Assembly: GCA_946611445.1 (NCBI GenBank)
Contig: CAMODP010000091.1
Location: forward strand, 1 to 7,129
DNA length: 7,129 bases
DNA from: an uncultured Eubacterium sp.
GTDB taxonomy: Bacteria > Bacillota > Clostridia > Lachnospirales > Lachnospiraceae
Reading direction: 5' to 3'
Shown here: piece by piece, positions 1 through 5,868 of the stretch
How positions within the stretch are numbered: position 1 is the stretch's first letter
Layout of the letters: each line of letters opens with the position of its first letter
The notes under the pieces: generated by a model
What the model was told of the DNA's origin: nothing
The model's input: the letters and a program-made list of their open reading frames with translations, nothing else
The model's database searches: none
Translations under genes and position numbers: made by a program

Positions 1-622
1 TTTTTGCCTTCTTGTCACCCTCGGCACGGCTGACGACGGCTTCCTGATGGGCCTGGGCTTCCAGCACCGTCTGGCGGCGCTCACGCTCGGCACGCATCTG
101 TTTTGTCATGACCTCCTCGATTTCCTTCGGAGGCTGGATATTTTTGATCTCGACACGGGTCACCTTGATGCCCCACGGATCGGTCGCCTCATCCAGGATT
201 GCCTGCATACGGCGGTTGATCTCGTCACGGGACGTCAGCGTCTGGTCAAGTTCCATCTCACCGATGATGTTTCGCAGCGTCGTGGCAGACAGGTTCTGCA
301 GACCGGCGATCGGGTTCTCGACACCGTAGGTGAACAGCTTCGGATCAAATACATAGCAGAACACGACGGAGTCGATCATCATCGTGACGTTATCCTTTGT
401 GATGACCGGCTGCGGCGGGAAGTCAAGTACCTGTTCCTTCAGGGATACTCTCTTTGCCACTCTTTCGATAAAAGGAATCTTGAAATGCAGGCCGGCGCTC
501 CAGGTCTGCACATAGCGGCCGAGACGCTCAATGATGAACGCGTTGGCCTGGGGTACGACCCGGATATTGGTCACGATCAGTATAAACAGTATGATCAGTA
601 TCGGCAGTATAACAACAAACAT
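1..622 (-). CDS. SPFH/band-7 (stomatin-like) membrane protein, 3' end beyond window
   Basis: The first 207 codons of a stomatin/prohibitin-type protein are visible; the gene runs off the left edge. A hydrophobic N-terminal anchor (about residues 2-18) is followed by the band-7 core: an N-terminal IIERLGRY block (30-37), a WSAGLHFKIPF segment (41-51), VITKDNV (73-79), NLSATTLRNIIGEMELDQTL (110-129), and WGIKVTRVEIKNIQPP (150-165). From about residue 167 a charged helix rich in Glu, Arg, Gln and Ala begins, as expected for the coiled-coil tail of this family. Such proteins oligomerise at the membrane and organise microdomains or modulate membrane proteases; no substrate can be read from the sequence. 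The ATG at 622 has a GGAGG at 629-633, 6 nt upstream. It starts 16 nt after the Hcp-like stop, so it is probably the last visible gene of the copper operon. Whether an NfeD partner follows cannot be seen. The family call is secure; the link to copper is inference from position. Confidence 0.9.
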   Translation of the reverse strand, partial: MFVVILPILIILFILIVTNIRVVPQANAFIIERLGRYVQTWSAGLHFKIPFIERVAKRVSLKEQVLDFPPQPVITKDNVTMMIDSVVFCYVFDPKLFTYGVENPIAGLQNLSATTLRNIIGEMELDQTLTSRDEINRRMQAILDEATDPWGIKVTRVEIKNIQPPKEIEEVMTKQMRAERERRQTVLEAQAHQEAVVSRAEGDKKAK

Positions 623-638
623 ATTCTCCCTCCTTTTC

Positions 639-2510
639 TCACAGACAGGTCAATTCGTCATTCAGCATTTCCAGCATATCCTGCAGGTTGATGCCATGCG
701 CCGCGCAGGCTTCTTCCAGTGTCTCTGTCTTTGCCACACCGCAGCCGATGCAGTGGAGTCCGTTCTCCGCCATGACGGCTGCCAGCGACGGGTATTCCCG
801 CACGATGTCGCCGACGATCATGTCGGGACGGATGAGCAGATCCGAACCGCCCATCTGCGCCTCCGCATCCGCCTGCGGCTTCGTGGTTCCTTCCAGGCCC
901 ATATATTTTTCCATCAGGTTCCTGACATTGGGAGACAGGAACGCGGGCATGGACGGTCCCAGGTGAATGTGCCGGATATCCATATACAGCAGGGCCAGCA
1001 GCACGGCTGTCGATCTCTGGCTGTACCAGGAATAATTCCATGTAAGAGGCAGCTGGCTCAGGCTTTCGGCGCCTGTCAGCTCCCGCAGCTTCATAATGAG
1101 CATGATCAGTGACCAGACATCCTGTACGGCGCCTGCGCTCACAACGCGCGGAATGCCGCCGTCCTCCCCGGATTCGGTGCGGATAAATCTCTCCTTCACG
1201 TCACCGGCAGTCAGTATCACGGTATCCTTCGGCAGGGCGCGGACAAAGTCCGTATAGTAGCTTCTGCTCTTGCTCCGCCCGTCGCTTCCCGCCAGGAAGA
1301 CAATCTTCTGCAGCCTGCCGTCCTTCAGGGCGGCGTGAAGCTGCTCCGCCAGCGCGTCTGCGCGCACATGGCTGAAGCCTTCCCGATAGCTCTCATACGG
1401 GAGCGCTTCGGGAGCCGGACAGCTGTGGGCCATCCTGATCAGCTCCGCAAAATCCTTGTTTCCGTTTTCATCTTCTTCAATATACGTACAGCCCGGCCAT
1501 GCGGCGGCTCCTGTCGTGAAGATCCTGCCCCGCGTATTTTCCTTAGGCGGTACCAGATTGTCAGATGTGACCAGAACCGGTCCGCGGAAGCTCTCAAACT
1601 CTTCCTTCTGCTTCCACCATGCGCCTCCGTACTGTCCAACCAGATGCGGGTATTTCCGGAAAGCCGGATAAGCGTGCGCAGCAGAGAGTTCCCCATGCGT
1701 ATAAACATCGATACCGGTCCCGGCGGTCTGTTCCAGCACCATTGCCAGGTCCTTGAGGCTGCTTCCGGATACCAGGACAGCCGGATTATTCCGCACTGCC
1801 GCCGGCACCATCGTCTCATCCGGATCACCGTACGCTGCCCGCGCAGCACGGTCCTGCAGGTCCATCGCGCGGATCACATACCGGCCGGTCTCCATCACCA
1901 GAGCCAGAAGATTGCCGCCTGTCATCGTCTTGTCGAGCAGCTGGCCAAGCGCCCGCTGCAGGAAGATATTGACGTCGTCATCGTCTGCACCCAGCCGGTT
2001 TGCCATATCCAGCATGGCCGCTATGCCTTTGATCCCGTAAGTGATCAGCTCCCGGAAGCTCCGGATGTCCTCGTCGGCTTCTCCCAGGACGCCTATCTCT
2101 CCGGGCATGGCATCCGGGTCCGGCACAATCGTCAGGAAAACGGCCGCCTCGGGGAGTTCTTCGCGCTTTTCGGACTGCGGGAACAGCTCCCGGAGCGTCT
2201 GCAGAACCCGCGCGGTCTGTGCCGTCACCATCTCCGTGTCAAAGCAGGCATTTGTCATGGTCAGCAGCAGGCTGCTGCAGATCAGGCGGTTAACCGATAC
2301 GTCTACCGTCTTCCTCTCCCTGCGCAGCTGCGTAGTCACGGCGGACAGACACCTGACCGCGTGGACCAGCCTGTCCTGTGCAGCGGACAGTGCCGGCCTC
2401 TTTCCGCATACACCCGTGCGGGTGCAGCCGCTGCCCTGCATGGTTTCCTGACACTGGTAGCAGAACATCTTGCTGCCTGCCTGCACAGTGTTCTGAATGC
2501 CATTATTCAA
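639..2510 (-). CDS. Hcp/prismane family protein lacking hybrid-cluster ligands, with C-terminal CxxC redox-disulfide (DUF1858/TIGR03980-like) domain
   Basis: A 623-residue Hcp family protein. The N-terminus has the strict-anaerobe 4Fe-4S motif CX2CX8CX5C (C17, C20, C29, C35), and family blocks follow throughout: VYTHGE (269-274), YPHLVGQYGGAW (287-298), RIFTTG (329-334), LPKDTVILT (426-434), DGGIP (450-454), LGPSMPAFLSPNV (517-529). Compared with Desulfovibrio vulgaris Hcp as I remember it, the hybrid-cluster ligands H244, C312, C406, C434, C459 and E494 align to S250, N318, S409, D437, V462 and S497; only E268 (here E274) remains. Offsets are +6 and then +3, so the alignment is not forced. 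Residues about 555-620 form an extra domain with C587-x-x-C590, absent from ordinary Hcps of about 540-550 residues. The frame is open throughout, so this is not an obvious pseudogene. The TTG start at 2510 overlaps the copA stop and has GAGGTGA at 2517-2523; the alternative ATG at 2468 (M15) gives the usual MFCYQC start but a weaker RBS. Hydroxylamine/NO reductase activity is doubtful. Confidence 0.9.
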   Translation of the reverse strand: MNNGIQNTVQAGSKMFCYQCQETMQGSGCTRTGVCGKRPALSAAQDRLVHAVRCLSAVTTQLRRERKTVDVSVNRLICSSLLLTMTNACFDTEMVTAQTARVLQTLRELFPQSEKREELPEAAVFLTIVPDPDAMPGEIGVLGEADEDIRSFRELITYGIKGIAAMLDMANRLGADDDDVNIFLQRALGQLLDKTMTGGNLLALVMETGRYVIRAMDLQDRAARAAYGDPDETMVPAAVRNNPAVLVSGSSLKDLAMVLEQTAGTGIDVYTHGELSAAHAYPAFRKYPHLVGQYGGAWWKQKEEFESFRGPVLVTSDNLVPPKENTRGRIFTTGAAAWPGCTYIEEDENGNKDFAELIRMAHSCPAPEALPYESYREGFSHVRADALAEQLHAALKDGRLQKIVFLAGSDGRSKSRSYYTDFVRALPKDTVILTAGDVKERFIRTESGEDGGIPRVVSAGAVQDVWSLIMLIMKLRELTGAESLSQLPLTWNYSWYSQRSTAVLLALLYMDIRHIHLGPSMPAFLSPNVRNLMEKYMGLEGTTKPQADAEAQMGGSDLLIRPDMIVGDIVREYPSLAAVMAENGLHCIGCGVAKTETLEEACAAHGINLQDMLEMLNDELTCL

Positions 2511-5280
2511 CTGAAGTCACCTCGTATCCCTGCGCCGTAACGGCTTCCGCCAGAACGGCATTATCCACATCTGCGCCAAGAGTCACGACAGCAGTGCCGG
2601 CTGTATGGCTGACCTCCGCGCTCTGCACCTGTGCCAGTGCCTCCAGCGCCCCTTTTACTCTCTTCTCACAGTGTCCGCAGCTCATGCCTTCAACATGCAG
2701 TGTCTTTGTCATCATCTGTTCCTCCTTCTCTGTACCTTCTGAAGCAATTTCTTCTGAAGTGATCTCTTCTGAAGTGATTTCTTCAGCTATGGTTTCATTA
2801 TCCTGTTTATCTTTTGGCTTAATACCGCAGCCATTGTCAGTATAACAGATTTCCTCTGTTATTGCCTTACTATCTTTTCCGGTTTCGGCTGTTTCTCCGG
2901 ACATTTCTCCTGCGGGTGTCCCCGCGCCCGTTTCTATCTGCGAAGTCTCCAGCAGTCTGCCGCCTTCCGGAACGGTTACCGGGTGCTTCATCGGTTTGTC
3001 CTTTGACGCGTCATACATTTTGAACAGATTCAGCCGCAGGGCATTGGACACGACGAAAAAGCTTGAGAGACTCATGGCTGCCGCGCCCCACATGGGATTC
3101 ATGGCAAAGCCCCAGTGGAAGAAGATCCCCGCCGCGAGCGGAATCAGCAGCGTATTATAAATCAGGGCCCAGAACAGGTTTTCCAGAATGTTCCGGTAGG
3201 TCTGTCTGGACAGCCGCACCGCTGCCGCAACATCCGTCAGACCGGACTTCATCAGCACGACATCTGCCGCGTCTATGGCCACGTCTGTGCCTGCGCCGAT
3301 CGCAATGCCGATGTTCGCGCGCGTCAGGGCCGGCGCGTCATTGATGCCGTCGCCCACCATCGCGGTCTTCCCCTTTTCCTGCAGCTGCCGGATTACTGCT
3401 TCCTTGCCGTCAGGCAGCACGCCGGCGATAACTTCATTGACGCCGGCCTGCCTGCCGATTGCCTCAGCGGTCCGCTGGTTGTCTCCTGTGAGCATGACCA
3501 CATGAATTCCCATGTTCCGCAGCTCGGCAATTGCCTGCGCCGAATCCTCGCGGATTGTGTCAGCCACGGCTATAACCCCCAGAAGGGTATCGTCTTCCGC
3601 AAAGAAAAGCGGCGTCTTTCCTTCCGCGGCAAGAGCCTCGGCCTGCCGGGTCATTTCCCCGGATATGCCCGCGGTCTCACTCATAAAGCGGAGATTGCCG
3701 GCGCTGAGCGTATGTCCGTTCCGGACAGCTGTCAGGCCGTTGCCGGGAAGTGCGCGGAAGTCTTCCGTACCGCCCGGGGTGATTCCTCTCTCATCCACAC
3801 AGGCCATGACAGCCTTGGCGAGCGGGTGCTCGCTCCGGGATTCCAGTGCGGCTGCCGTCCGCAGCAGGTCCTCTTCCCCAATGCCTTCTGCAGGCAGGAT
3901 ATCTGTCACCCGCGGCTCTCCGCTGGTGATGGTGCCGGTCTTGTCCAGCGCCACGATCTGCATGGTGCCGGTCTCCTGCAGCGCCTCCGCCGTTTTAAAC
4001 AGAATGCCGTTCCTGGCGCCGACGCCGTTGCCGACCATGATAGCCACCGGAGTGGCCAGGCCCAGCGCACACGGACAGGACACAACGAGCACACAGATGC
4101 CCCTGGCCAGAGCAAAGCCGATCTCCCGTCCCAGCAGCAGCCAGATCAGGATCGTCACAAGGGCGATACCGATCACAACCGGCACAAAGACGCCGGAAAT
4201 CTTATCTGCCAGCTTCGCGACAGGCGCCTTTGTGGCCGCCGCGTCACTGACCATGGAAATGATCTGCGCGAGCGTGGTGTCCTCTCCCACCCGGGAGGCC
4301 CGGCACTTCAGAAAGCCGCTCTGGTTCAGTGTGGCAGAAGATACCTGGCTGCCCGGTTCCTTGTCCACCGGGATGCTCTCGCCGGTCAGTGCCGCTTCAT
4401 TTACGGCGCTGGTGCCCTCGATGACCACGCCGTCCGCCGGGATGTTTTCGCCCGGACGCACGACAAATACGTCGCCCTCCAGGAGTTCGTCTATCGAGAT
4501 CGTTTCTTCCCTGCCGTCGCGGATCACATTCGCGGTCTTAGGCGCCAGCTTCATCAGACTCTTCAGCGCGTCCGTCGTCCTGCCCTTTGAATGCGCCTCC
4601 AGCATTTTGCCGACTGTGATCAGCGCAAGGATCATACCCGCGGACTCAAAGTAGAATTCATTCATATACGGCATGGCCGCCTCCGACCCGCCGGAAACCT
4701 GCGCCGCGCTCATGACAAAGAGCATAACAGTGCTGTAGCAAAAAGCAGCCCCGGCGCCCAGGGCGATCAGTGTGTCCATATTCGGCGCGCCGTGCAGAAG
4801 GCTCTTAAACCCACTGACGAAAAACTTCTGGTTGATCACCATAATAATGCCCGACAGCAGCAGCTGCACCAGGCCCATCGCAACATGGTTGCCCTTCATG
4901 AAGGCCGGCACCGGCCAGCCCCACATATGGGCACCCATGGAAAAATACATGAGAGCTGCCAGGAAAACGACCGAAGCAATCAGCCTTTTTCTCAGCACCG
5001 GCGTCTCATGATCCCGCAGCGCCTCTTCCTCCGCTGCCAGCTTTGCGCTCATGCTGCCGGCGTCCTTTTTTGCCGAAGCGGCCGCTTTCGGAGACGCGCC
5101 GTATCCCTCCGCCTCCACTGCCTGTATGATATCCGCCGCGCTGGCCGTGCCCTCGACACCCATTGAATTCGTCAGCAGACTGACCGATACCGATGATACC
5201 CCCGGTACCTTTGCCACTGCTTTTTCCACCCTGGCCTGACAGGCGGCGCAGCTCATGCCTGTCACTGTGTACTGCTCCAT
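2503..5280 (-). CDS. copA: Cu(I)-exporting P1B-1-type ATPase with N- and C-terminal heavy-metal-associated domains
   Basis: A 925-residue copper-efflux ATPase of the cytoplasmic membrane that exports Cu(I) using ATP. Domains in order: an HMA domain (about 1-62, GMSCAAC with C11 and C14); membrane pairs near 100-120/131-150 and 168-190/210-227; actuator with TGES (299-302); the transport-site helix with CPC (402-404); phosphorylation site DKTGT (D446); nucleotide-binding HP (485-486); TGDN (598-601) and GDGINDAP (643-650); then last helices near 700-720 and 727-748 with YN (708-709) and MSLSS (736-740), the P1B-1 copper signature. Typical CopA is about 750-830 residues; the excess is an acidic linker (about 758-855) and a second HMA domain (858-925, GMSCGHC with C868 and C871) that resembles free CopZ. 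The ATG at 5280 follows the csoR stop by 19 nt, with GGAGG about 11 nt upstream. Its TAA lies inside the start region of the next gene. Ag(I) is a likely alternative substrate. Confidence 0.97.
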   Translation of the reverse strand: MEQYTVTGMSCAACQARVEKAVAKVPGVSSVSVSLLTNSMGVEGTASAADIIQAVEAEGYGASPKAAASAKKDAGSMSAKLAAEEEALRDHETPVLRKRLIASVVFLAALMYFSMGAHMWGWPVPAFMKGNHVAMGLVQLLLSGIIMVINQKFFVSGFKSLLHGAPNMDTLIALGAGAAFCYSTVMLFVMSAAQVSGGSEAAMPYMNEFYFESAGMILALITVGKMLEAHSKGRTTDALKSLMKLAPKTANVIRDGREETISIDELLEGDVFVVRPGENIPADGVVIEGTSAVNEAALTGESIPVDKEPGSQVSSATLNQSGFLKCRASRVGEDTTLAQIISMVSDAAATKAPVAKLADKISGVFVPVVIGIALVTILIWLLLGREIGFALARGICVLVVSCPCALGLATPVAIMVGNGVGARNGILFKTAEALQETGTMQIVALDKTGTITSGEPRVTDILPAEGIGEEDLLRTAAALESRSEHPLAKAVMACVDERGITPGGTEDFRALPGNGLTAVRNGHTLSAGNLRFMSETAGISGEMTRQAEALAAEGKTPLFFAEDDTLLGVIAVADTIREDSAQAIAELRNMGIHVVMLTGDNQRTAEAIGRQAGVNEVIAGVLPDGKEAVIRQLQEKGKTAMVGDGINDAPALTRANIGIAIGAGTDVAIDAADVVLMKSGLTDVAAAVRLSRQTYRNILENLFWALIYNTLLIPLAAGIFFHWGFAMNPMWGAAAMSLSSFFVVSNALRLNLFKMYDASKDKPMKHPVTVPEGGRLLETSQIETGAGTPAGEMSGETAETGKDSKAITEEICYTDNGCGIKPKDKQDNETIAEEITSEEITSEEIASEGTEKEEQMMTKTLHVEGMSCGHCEKRVKGALEALAQVQSAEVSHTAGTAVVTLGADVDNAVLAEAVTAQGYEVTSVE
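2712..2727 (-). promoter_or_regulatory. Internal Shine-Dalgarno and ATG-ATG start for a free CopZ-like domain within copA
   Basis: Inside copA, AAGGAGG (minus strand, 2721-2727) lies 5 nt before an in-frame ATG at 2715 and 8 nt before a second in-frame ATG at 2712. Translation from 2715 to the copA stop at 2503 would give a 70-residue protein that is almost exactly one HMA domain with GMSCGHC, the size and form of the copper chaperone CopZ. This is as strong as the ribosome binding sites of the neighbouring genes. The sequence shows the site; production of the short protein is inference. It may also be the relic of a copA-copZ gene fusion. Confidence 0.55.
2738..2797 (-). repeat. 15-bp tandem repeat coding the acidic linker of CopA
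   Basis: Three near-identical 15-bp units (2738-2752, 2753-2767, 2768-2782) and a degenerate fourth (2783-2797) are visible on the plus strand as TCTGAAGTGATCTCT-type units. They encode EEITSEEITSEEIASE, an acidic spacer between the ATPase body and the C-terminal HMA domain. Because the unit is a multiple of three, copy-number change by slippage would lengthen or shorten the linker without breaking the frame. Confidence 0.85.
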
Positions 5281-5299
5281 ACGTTTCTGTTCCTCCCGA

Positions 5300-5620
5300 T
5301 CAGCGCATCAGCTTCTGCAGAATATGCAGAAGCTCCTCCACCGACTCATCCTTTCCGGCGCGAATATCATCGCTCACGCAAGTCCGGATATGATTTGCCA
5401 GCAGAACCTTGTTGAAACTGTTGAGAGCGGCATTAACAGCGGCCACCTGCACAAGAATGTCCGCACAGTACGCGTTCGTCTCCAGCATGTGCCGGACACC
5501 CCGCACCTGCCCTTCAATTCTGCTCAGACGGTTGCAGAGATCCCGGTACTCCTTTTCAGAGCGCTCCTTCGTCTTGTGACGGCAGCAATCCGGTACCTTC
5601 ACTTCCTCATCCATCTGCAT
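5300..5620 (-). CDS. csoR: Copper-sensing transcriptional repressor CsoR (DUF156 family)
   Basis: A 106-residue all-helical repressor of the CsoR/RcnR family. The helix-1 signature RLSRIEGQVRGVRHML (31-46) is present. The Cu(I) ligands fit the C-H-C pattern of Mycobacterium tuberculosis CsoR (C36, H61, C65): here C52, H77 and C81, with the same 25- and 4-residue spacings, preceded by Y51. This pattern favours Cu(I) over Ni/Co (RcnR) or persulfide (CstR, two Cys without this His arrangement). The N-terminal CCRH (12-15) is an additional thiol/His cluster. Family members bind GC-rich operators without a helix-turn-helix and let go when Cu(I) binds. The ATG at 5620 is preceded by AAGGAGAGG; a second ATG two codons on (5614) is possible. 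It is the first gene of the operon, 19 nt before copA, so it should control its own expression through the operator at 5839-5859. Confidence 0.95.
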   Translation of the reverse strand: MQMDEEVKVPDCCRHKTKERSEKEYRDLCNRLSRIEGQVRGVRHMLETNAYCADILVQVAAVNAALNSFNKVLLANHIRTCVSDDIRAGKDESVEELLHILQKLMR

Positions 5621-5829
5621 CTGCCCTCTCCTTCCGCATGCAGAGTTGTTCCTGCACTATGCCGTTGTGCGGAAATATCCATACGGGAAACGCTTGCGCT
5701 CTGTCCTCGCGCAGCGGTACTAAGGCTCAGGCAAAGCCTTCGCCAAGTACCGGCGCTGCGGAGGTTCCCTCCTGGATATTTCTGCACGCCGGCAATTCCA
5801 AAACAACTCTTCTCTACAGTTCCTCCGCC
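5621..5829 (-). other. Long 5' leader of the csoR-copA operon
   Basis: From the predicted transcription start near 5829 to the csoR ATG there are about 209 nt. Most of it is the structured repeat copy A (5667-5787). Just outside the repeat, GCCGGC occurs at 5788-5793 and again at 5827-5832 (overlapping the start region), and a small TGCAG/CTGCA hairpin lies close to the csoR RBS. No convincing riboswitch or coding leader was recognised. The leader is unusually long for a CsoR operon because of the repeat. Confidence 0.6.
5667..5787 (-). repeat. Structured inverted-repeat element, copy A (MITE/REP-like), in the csoR leader
   Basis: The core is 5674-5780 (107 bp), bounded by AATATCCA and TGGATATT. 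Here the terminal inverted repeat extends to 15 bp with one mismatch: GTGCGGAAATATCCA at 5667-5681 against GTGCAGAAATATCCA as the reverse complement of 5773-5787. Read on the minus strand, the interior contains GGAGG-GAA-CCTCC, a CGGTACT/AGTACCG stem enclosing AGGC-TTT-GCCT, CGCAG/CTGCG outer pairing, and GGGAA near one end against TTCCC near the other. It encodes no transposase. It matches copy B (6970-7129) at 68 of 76 bases in the first part and 28 of 31 in the last part. No clear target-site duplication was seen. Confidence 0.85.
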
Positions 5830-5835
5830 GGCATG

Positions 5836-5864
5836 ATTATATACCCCCGCGGGGTATATTGCAA
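5836..5864 (-). promoter_or_regulatory. Promoter of the csoR-copA-hcp-like operon
   Basis: On the minus strand a -35 element TTGCAA (5859-5864, 4 of 6 consensus bases) and a perfect -10 TATAAT (5836-5841) are separated by exactly 17 bp. The predicted start of transcription is near 5829. The spacer is almost entirely the CsoR-type palindrome, so repressor and RNA polymerase could not occupy the site together. The -35 box begins 5 bp after the stop codon of the upstream acyltransferase gene. Confidence 0.85.
5839..5859. promoter_or_regulatory. CsoR operator palindrome
   Basis: TATACCCCCGCGGGGTATA (5840-5858), extended by one more A/T pair on each side, is an inverted repeat around G5849 in which only the innermost pair fails to match. 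A run of C, a short GC centre and a run of G flanked by A/T bases is the known operator form for CsoR proteins. It lies between the -35 and -10 boxes of the promoter that precedes csoR itself, giving autoregulation and copper induction of copA and the downstream genes. Confidence 0.88.
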
Positions 5865-5868
5865 GTAT

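Noticed and set aside
639..2510. Annotating the third gene as a functional hydroxylamine reductase (hcp)
   Set aside because: The family fold is clear, but six of seven hybrid-cluster ligands are replaced, so the enzyme name and gene symbol would mislead.
639..2510. Treating the Hcp-like gene as a pseudogene
   Set aside because: The frame is intact over 623 codons, the N-terminal cysteines and many structural blocks are conserved, and it has a good RBS inside an operon. Decay would not remove only the cluster ligands.
1335..2540. Long plus-strand open frames opposite the Hcp-like gene and copA (also 47-691, 531-1112, 3115-4590, 3512-4654, 4591-5166)
   Set aside because: Their translations are rich in Arg, His, Gln or Ser with no family motifs, and they lie antisense to strongly conserved minus-strand genes. 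They are frame shadows caused by GC-rich codon use.
2738..2797. CRISPR-like array
   Set aside because: The units are 15 bp with no spacers, and they encode an in-frame acidic linker within copA.
5599..5787. 62-codon minus-strand ORF overlapping the csoR start
   Set aside because: It mostly translates repeat copy A, is in a different frame from csoR and has no recognisable domain.
5621..5829. Riboswitch or coding leader peptide in the csoR leader
   Set aside because: No known aptamer pattern was recognised. The only candidate short frame would start at a TTG with poor spacing from GGAGG and runs straight into the repeat.
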